This document shows positions 45,912-49,974 of a DNA stretch of 49,974 nt, one piece after another (position 1 is the stretch's first letter; each line of letters begins with the position of its first letter). Below the pieces are notes generated by a model. The model had not been told where the DNA came from. It made no database searches and saw nothing but the letters and a program-made list of their open reading frames with translations. Position numbers and translations under genes: made by a program. Origin of the DNA: Secundilactobacillus similis DSM 23365 = JCM 2765 (lineage in GTDB: Bacteria > Bacillota > Bacilli > Lactobacillales > Lactobacillaceae); NCBI RefSeq assembly GCF_001311075.1, contig NZ_BBAD01000017.1, positions 1-49,974 on the forward strand, given 5' to 3'.

Positions 45912-46110
45912 GACGTGCTCCTTTCAATAACCATAGTGAGATATGAGCGCTACTTTTCCTAGCAAGTGTACCAAGCATTGCAGTGTCGGACAAGCAAGAG
46001 CCTCGGGCAAGGGGAAAATTCAGGATATTGAGTCGATTACCCGGGAAATATTTTTATCAAAACAGTTAATGTAACATTCCAAAAGTTTGTGCCGAACTTT
46101 CGACACTTGC

Positions 46111-46139
46111 TTGCATTACAACCGGTTTCATAGTACGAT
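46111..46139 (+). promoter_or_regulatory. Promoter of the riboflavin operon
   Basis: TTGCAT (46111-46116) and TACGAT (46134-46139) are 17 bases apart. The FMN riboswitch starts about 20 bases later. Confidence 0.65.
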
Positions 46140-46159
46140 GATGCCAATAACTGAATAGA

Positions 46160-46310
46160 TTTCTTCGGGGCAGGGTGTAATTCCCGACCGATGGTGACAG
46201 TCGCCGTACTTACGGGTACGGTTGACTGAAGTCCGTGACCCACGGTTTTCCGTGGTTGACCCAGTGCGAGTCTGGGACCGACAGTTAAAGTCTGGATGGG
46301 AGAAGAAAAA
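46160..46310 (+). promoter_or_regulatory. FMN riboswitch (RFN element)
   Basis: The conserved core is present: TTCTTCGGGGCAGGGTGTAA, TTCCCGACC, a GGTGACAGTC-type arm, GAAGTCCGTGACCC, GACAGTTAAAGTCTGGATGG and the closing GGAGAAGAA. Binding of FMN is known to favour a downstream terminator and so shut down riboflavin synthesis. Confidence 0.95.
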
Positions 46311-46392
46311 ACGCAACTTTTTCAAACCATGGGTGCAGTCTCTTTGCTGTACCGTGACTCGTTTGAAATCTTGTTTAGCTTATCAATTAATG

Positions 46393-46431
46393 AGCCCCGT
46401 TCGCCAAGCAGTTGGCGGTTGGGGCTTTTTT
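46393..46431 (+). terminator. FMN-controlled terminator in the rib leader
   Basis: AGCCCCGTTCGCCAA and TTGGCGGTTGGGGCT pair around 4 bases, followed by six Ts. The ribD ribosome binding site (GAGGTG) comes 5 bases later. Confidence 0.85.
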
Positions 46432-46448
46432 CGTGAGGTGAATGAGAT

Positions 46449-47492
46449 TTGACAGATCAAGACTATTTCAAGTTAGCGGTGGCAGCGGCGCATCAGGGGC
46501 TAGACACCTGGACCAATCCGCAAGTTGGTGCGGTGATCGTCAAGGATGGCCAAGTGATTGCTACCGGTTACCATCACCAGTTTGGTCAAGCGCATGCCGA
46601 AGTGGATGCGTTGAGTCAACTGGATGACGTGGCTGACGCAAAGGATTCTACCGTTTACGTGACGTTGGAACCTTGCAGTCACTACGGCAAGACGCCACCC
46701 TGTGCCAAGCGATTAGCGGAAGTTGGCGTTGCACGGGTCGTGATTGGTCAGCAGGATCCGAATCCACTGGTGAGTGGTAAAGGCATCCAACTGCTTGAAG
46801 ACCACGGCGTTGCGGTAACGGTGCTGAATCAGACCGCCGACCTCAACGAGGCGTACACCTACTTTTATCAGCACCACCAACCGTATTTTACTCTCAAATA
46901 CGCCATGTCATTGGACGGCAAGATCAACGGCGCTGGGATGACTAGAACGCAGCTGACGTCTGAACCGGCGCAACAGGACGTGCAGCAGTTGCGAAGTCGG
47001 CAACACGCCATTTTGATTGGCGAGCATACGCTACTAAATGATGACCCTCAATTGACGGTGCGCACGCGCCAACAGGCCTTTCCACCGATTCGAATCGCGT
47101 TGGTCCGGGATGCGAATCAGTTGGATCGGCGCCTAAAGCTCTTTAATAACGCGGCGCCAACCTGGTTCTTGAGCGAAACCGAAGTAACCACGTCGGTACC
47201 GGAAAACGTGAAGGTCGTGGTTCGGCCAGAATGGACGCCAGTGGTGATCAGTCAATATCTGGCTGAACAAGGGCTTCAAGCCGTGCTGGTTGAAGGCGGT
47301 AGTCAGGTTCAGGCGGCGTTTTTGGCGGCTGACTTGGTGAACGAATTGGTCGTTTATGTGGCACCGAAAGTGTTGGGTGGTGCTGGGTTACCCGCCGCAG
47401 TGGGCGAACCGCTGACGGCAGCGTTTAACCTCGGTGCGCCAACGATTACCCAGTTCGGTCACGATGTTCGCGTGCGTGCAAGGAGGGTGTAG
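46449..47492 (+). CDS. ribD: Bifunctional RibD: pyrimidine deaminase / uracil reductase
   Basis: 347 residues. The deaminase half carries zinc ligands His49 and Glu51 (HAEVDAL) with Cys76 and Cys85 (EPCSHYGKTPPC). The reductase half starts near residue 145 (YFTLKYAMSLDGKI). It carries out steps two and three of riboflavin synthesis from GTP. The start is TTG at 46449, 7 bases after GAGGTG. First gene of ribD-ribE-ribBA-ribH, with a 2-base gap to ribE. Confidence 0.95.
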   Translation: MTDQDYFKLAVAAAHQGLDTWTNPQVGAVIVKDGQVIATGYHHQFGQAHAEVDALSQLDDVADAKDSTVYVTLEPCSHYGKTPPCAKRLAEVGVARVVIGQQDPNPLVSGKGIQLLEDHGVAVTVLNQTADLNEAYTYFYQHHQPYFTLKYAMSLDGKINGAGMTRTQLTSEPAQQDVQQLRSRQHAILIGEHTLLNDDPQLTVRTRQQAFPPIRIALVRDANQLDRRLKLFNNAAPTWFLSETEVTTSVPENVKVVVRPEWTPVVISQYLAEQGLQAVLVEGGSQVQAAFLAADLVNELVVYVAPKVLGGAGLPAAVGEPLTAAFNLGAPTITQFGHDVRVRARRV

Positions 47493-47494
47493 CG

Positions 47495-48097
47495 ATGTTT
47501 ACAGGAATTATTAAAGGCGTTGGCCGGGTCGTGCAGCTCGATCAACAAGATGAAACGGCAACTTTAACGTTGCAAGCAGATTTATTTCGCGAGATTCAAC
47601 CGCAACTTGGCGATAGTATCGCCATTAACGGGACTTGTTTGACGGCTACGGCAGTGTCGACAGACCAAGTGACGGTTGAAGTGATGCCGGAAACCAGTCG
47701 CCGCACGAACCTTGGGGCGTTGGCAGTGGGGAGTCGGGTCAATTTGGAGCCAGCGCTACAGGCATCAGCTCGGTTAGACGGCCATTTTGTGTTGGGACAC
47801 GTGGACACCACCGCCGTGTTGACCGCTAAGCAAGCGGATCAAAACGCCATCGTATTGACGTTTGAACTTAGTGCTGAGTATGCGCCCTACATTGTTGAGA
47901 AGGGCTCGATCGCAATCGATGGCGTGAGCCTGACGATTACGGCAACCGACCAGACGCATTTTTCAGTCAGCTTAATTCCGTTCACCTTAGCCGAAACCGT
48001 GCTGGGTGACCGAGAACTTGGTGACCGGGTGAACATTGAAACGGATATTTTGGGCAAATACATTGTGGCAAACCAACCAGGAGGGACACGCGCATGA
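47495..48097 (+). CDS. ribE: Riboflavin synthase, alpha chain
   Basis: 200 residues with the signature start [12 protein letters not shown] and two homologous halves. The first half runs to the [10 protein letters not shown] motif and the second contains [12 protein letters not shown]. Two molecules of dimethylribityllumazine are converted to riboflavin and the ribityl-pyrimidine substrate. Its stop overlaps the ribBA start (ATGA), so translation is coupled. Confidence 0.95.
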   Translation: MFTGIIKGVGRVVQLDQQDETATLTLQADLFREIQPQLGDSIAINGTCLTATAVSTDQVTVEVMPETSRRTNLGALAVGSRVNLEPALQASARLDGHFVLGHVDTTAVLTAKQADQNAIVLTFELSAEYAPYIVEKGSIAIDGVSLTITATDQTHFSVSLIPFTLAETVLGDRELGDRVNIETDILGKYIVANQPGGTRA

Positions 48098-49301
48098 TCG
48101 ATCAAGACGTTATTTCCACCATTGAAGCAGCTGTTGATGAGTTAAAGCAGGGCAAGTTAATTATTGTTGCGGATTCACTGGATCGAGAGGCTGAGGGTGA
48201 CCTGTTGGGATTAGCTGATTACGTCACGCCGGAGAACGTGAACCGGATGGTGACTAAGGCTCGCGGGTTACTGTGTGTGCCGATGAGCGCCGGCGTTGCT
48301 GAGCGGTTGGGATTAAAGCCGATGGTGTCCGATGCGACCGATGCGTTTGGAACAGCGTTTACCGTTAGTGTTGATGCCCGAACCACCAGCACTGGGATTT
48401 CCGCGTTTGATCGATCAGATACGATTGCGGCGTTGGCCAATGGCGATAGTACCTTCGACGACTTTTATCACCCGGGACATATTTTCCCACTGATTGCCCG
48501 GGAGAATGGTGTTTTGGAACGAGACGGCCATACTGAAGCTGCGGTTGATTTAGCACGGTTGACTGGTGGTAGTCCGGTGGCCTATATCTGTGAAGTTTTG
48601 AAGAAGGATGGTACGATGGCCCGGCGCAAGGACTTAAAGGCCTTTGCGGAAGGTACTCAGACCAAAATGATCACGATTGGCGACTTGATTCGTTACCGAC
48701 AGTTGAAGACGGTTGATGCAATCACCACGGTTGATTTACCAACGGACTACGGTCATTTTAAGATGGAAGCCTTTAAGACGAGTGACGAAGGGGAACCCAC
48801 GTTGCTGATCTCGAAGGGCGATTTAAGTGGTGATGTGCCGGTGTTACTACGACTGCATTCGGAATGCTTAACTGGCGATGTGTTCGGCTCTAAGCGCTGT
48901 GATTGCGGGGCGCAACTGCATGAAGCACTACGTCGAATCGAAGCGGCTGGCCGTGGCGCCGTGTTGTATTTGCGACAAGAAGGTCGTGGCATCGGGTTAG
49001 CTAACAAACTTAAGGCTTATAAGTTGCAGGAGCAGGGCTTTGACACCGTGGAAGCGAACTTGAAGTTGGGCTTACCTGCGGATGACCGGAACTACGGGTT
49101 AGCTGCCGCCATTCTCCGACAAAAAGGGGTCACCAACGTTGATTTGATGACCAATAACCCGGATAAAATCGAACAATTAGAAGCGCAGGCATCCACGTTC
49201 ACGCACGCCAATCACTGGAAGTCGGCGTGACCACGGAAAACGAAGCGTACTTAAAAACGAAAAAGCAAAAATTTCACCACATGCTAAAGGAGGTCATTTA
49301 A
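48094..49301 (+). CDS. ribBA: RibBA: DHBP synthase / GTP cyclohydrolase II, one frameshift
   Basis: The N-terminal DHBP synthase domain has DREAEGDL and [16 protein letters not shown] then [12 protein letters not shown]. The GTP cyclohydrolase II domain has zinc cysteines in [17 protein letters not shown] and RQEGRGIGL. As read the frame stops at 49230 after a non-family tail. One added G near 49188 gives [17 protein letters not shown] and a natural end at 49301, three bases before ribH. Joined length is about 402 residues. It supplies both precursors of lumazine. Confidence 0.93.
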
Positions 49302-49303
49302 AG

Positions 49304-49768
49304 ATGACAGTAATCAACGGAACACGAGACGGCAAGGGACTTAAGATTGGTATCGTCACAGCGCAGTTTAACGCGCTGGTCACTGAAAAGCTGCAGGCGG
49401 GCGCAATCGATCAGTTGAAAAAATACGGCATTGTGGAAGATGATATTACTGTGATGTCGGTGCCCGGGGCGATGGAATTGCCACGCATTACGAAGTTATT
49501 GGCAAGCAAGGGTAGTGTTGACGGCATCATCGCACTGGGTGCAGTCGTTCGCGGTGAAACGTCTCACTACGATTACGTTTGTTCTGAAACGGCTAGTGGG
49601 TTAGCGGACGTTTCGCTGAATGGACCGGTACCCGTGATGTTTGGCGTGTTGACGACTGATAACCTGGATCAGGCCATTAATCGTGCTGGTGGTAAGGGTG
49701 GTAATAAAGGTGCCGATTGCGCGGATGGTGTGGTTGAGATGATTAATTTGGAACGGGCACTCCGGTAG
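49304..49768 (+). CDS. ribH: 6,7-dimethyl-8-ribityllumazine synthase
   Basis: 154 residues, normal length. Motifs are TAQFNALVTEKL, VPGAMELPRI, LGAVVRGETSHYDYVC (catalytic His) and PVMFGVLTTDNLDQAI with the NKGADCA region near the end. It condenses the ribityl-pyrimidine with DHBP. AAAGGAGGTCATTTAAAG precedes the ATG. Last gene of the operon, closed by a terminator. Confidence 0.96.
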   Translation: MTVINGTRDGKGLKIGIVTAQFNALVTEKLQAGAIDQLKKYGIVEDDITVMSVPGAMELPRITKLLASKGSVDGIIALGAVVRGETSHYDYVCSETASGLADVSLNGPVPVMFGVLTTDNLDQAINRAGGKGGNKGADCADGVVEMINLERALR

Positions 49769-49780
49769 ATGAATATGATG

Positions 49781-49820
49781 AGCGAGTTCGGTTGTTGTTG
49801 TTGACTGAACTCGCTTTTTT
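49781..49820 (+). terminator. Intrinsic terminator of the riboflavin operon
   Basis: AGCGAGTTCGGT and ACTGAACTCGCT pair around a T/G-rich loop, followed by a T-run. Confidence 0.88.
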
Positions 49821-49822
49821 GC

Positions 49823-49974
49823 TGTCGATTGTGTCCAGCGTAAGTGTGCGAAGTTTGTGAAACTTGGCTTCGTCGGCGCGTTAATCATGGATAATATTGT
49901 GGGCACAGCCGGTCGGTCAGAAAATTTGGGCTGGAACGCCGTGGGCACGATTCTGAGCCGGAAAAGCACGTCTC
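49823..49974 (-). mobile_element. Family B element, copy B4, cut by window edge
   Basis: It starts with the family terminus TTGTGTCCAGCGTAAG, then GTTTGTGAAACTTGGCTTCG. Read on the minus strand it matches 23280-23420 of B3 closely, including the GGTCGGTCAGAAAATTTGGG arm and TTAATCATGGATAATATTG. The element continues beyond the window. Confidence 0.75.

Noticed and set aside
49601-49969. 122-codon minus-strand frame across the ribH end
   Set aside because: Runs antisense to ribH and into the terminator and repeat B4; no domain.

Overview
The window looks like chromosomal DNA of a lactobacillus (Lactobacillaceae). Genes are compact with strong AGGAGG-type ribosome binding sites and frequent GTG/TTG starts. 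The encoded families (C69 dipeptidase PepD, YfhO, FakB/DegV with DUF1836, NRAMP MntH, ribD-ribE-ribBA-ribH behind an FMN riboswitch) are typical of the group. I cannot name the species from sequence alone.

Layout. 1-980: start of a MarR regulator and a long palindromic repeat. 982-1605: LysE-type exporter. 1616-2462: gene-free element with inverted ends. 2516-4856: Zn/Cd-type efflux ATPase and its SmtB/CzrA-type regulator, divergent around a palindromic operator. 4937-7116: aminotransferase plus ornithine-cyclodeaminase-family gene behind an attenuator-like leader. 7455-10142: copper operon (two cupredoxin-like proteins and a CopA without metal-binding domain). 10231-13736: MerR regulator, DUF554, small membrane protein, NhaC. 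14157-18685: dipeptidase, guanidinium-exporter-like SMR protein, EAL protein, FakB and DUF1836. 18803-22815: DUF6933-like protein, MATE transporter, L,D-transpeptidase. 23606-30488: Na,K-ATPase-like P-type ATPase, YitT, MFS transporter, acyltransferase. 30489-31289: gene-poor stretch with a 23-bp periodic repeat. 31290-36298: YfhO, a 44-residue membrane peptide, a secreted protein, an HTH-membrane protein. 36384-41504: type II P-type ATPase divergent from mntH-usp, with possible MntR sites between. 42184-45911: second heavy-metal-type ATPase, glutathionyl-hydroquinone reductase, HTH-membrane regulator. 46111-49768: riboflavin operon.

Metal ion handling dominates: five P-type ATPases of different subclasses, MntH, NhaC and two recognisable metal-responsive control regions (Cop boxes and an ArsR/SmtB operator).

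The most unusual content is between genes. Two dispersed families of structured, gene-free repeats occur. Family A (six copies) has a long hairpin whose arm sequences differ almost completely between copies while pairing, loop and flanking motifs are kept. Family B (four copies or fragments) is a mosaic of multi-branched palindromic modules with paired compensatory changes and, in one copy, about 40-bp terminal inverted repeats.

Caution: at least 12 genes carry frameshifts, and almost all are explained by one missing base. This most likely reflects deletion-type sequencing errors rather than gene decay. I therefore report those genes as single coding regions and give the position of each shift.
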